This document shows positions 6,029 to 6,074 of a stretch of 6,074 bases of DNA, one piece after another. Under the pieces are notes generated by a model. It was not told where the DNA came from. It searched no databases and saw only the letters and a list, made by a program, of their open reading frames with translations. The position numbers and the translations under genes were made by a program. This DNA is from an uncultured Clostridium sp. (GTDB lineage: Bacteria; Bacillota; Clostridia; TANB77; CAG-508). Location of the stretch: assembly GCA_947062645.1 (NCBI GenBank), contig CAMSQT010000079.1, positions 1 to 6,074 of the forward strand, read 5' to 3'. Numbering within the stretch: the stretch's first letter is position 1; the number at the start of each line of letters is the position of its first letter.

Positions 6029-6074
6029 AGATCGGAAGAGCGTCGTGTAGGGAAAGAGTGTTGGATCGAGTGTA
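6029..6074 (-). other. Illumina TruSeq-type adapter, reverse orientation (artificial)
   Basis: AGATCGGAAGAGCGTCGTGT and the bases after it are the exact reverse complement of positions 1-44; two further bases (TA, 6073-6074) extend beyond the partner copy. The genomic insert therefore ends at about 6028, only 25 bases after the stop codon of the surface protein. Those 25 bases show no start codon, hairpin or T run. Confidence 0.97.

Noticed and set aside
1..6074. Perfect 44-base terminal inverted repeats, as at the ends of a transposon
   Set aside because: The sequence is a standard sequencing adapter, and no transposase is present.

Overview
The window is one amplified DNA fragment, not a native stretch of chromosome with natural ends. 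Positions 1-44 and 6029-6072 are perfect inverted copies of an Illumina TruSeq-type adapter, so the biological insert is about 45-6028. The insert is strongly AT-rich and has Gram-positive traits: AGGAGG-type ribosome binding sites, sigma-A-like promoters, a secreted D-Ala-D-Ala carboxypeptidase with a Firmicutes-style signal peptide, and a giant surface protein with a thioester domain. No tryptophan is read from TGA, and the stops used are TAG and TAA. I infer a low-GC Clostridia-like bacterium, perhaps an uncultured gut lineage, but no marker in the window fixes the taxon.

Left part (46-948): the C-terminal half of plsX (acyl-ACP:phosphate acyltransferase) is followed by acpP (acyl carrier protein), which has its own promoter. 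PlsX uses acyl-ACP as substrate, so this is a small fatty-acid/phospholipid unit. It ends in a strong hairpin that can serve as terminator on both strands.

Middle (962-2211, minus strand): a D-alanyl-D-alanine carboxypeptidase of the DacA/DacF (PBP5-like) family converges on acpP. All three active-site motifs are present, but they lie in three different frames because of two apparent one-base insertions about 125 bases apart. This is either a sequencing/assembly error, which I favour, or a recent pseudogene. A 303-base divergent intergenic region separates it from the last gene.

Right part (2515-6003, plus strand): a complete 1162-residue secreted protein. In order it has a signal peptide, a Cys-Gln thioester domain (Cys96, Gln248), a beta-rich connecting domain, three repeats of a DUF11-like module that each begin with FDLxLxK, acidic linkers, and a C-terminal transmembrane helix. 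There is no LPXTG; an SISTG motif sits just before the helix. This is the most interesting object in the window: a predicted covalent adhesin with a non-standard cell-surface anchor. The gene that follows it is lost beyond the adapter.
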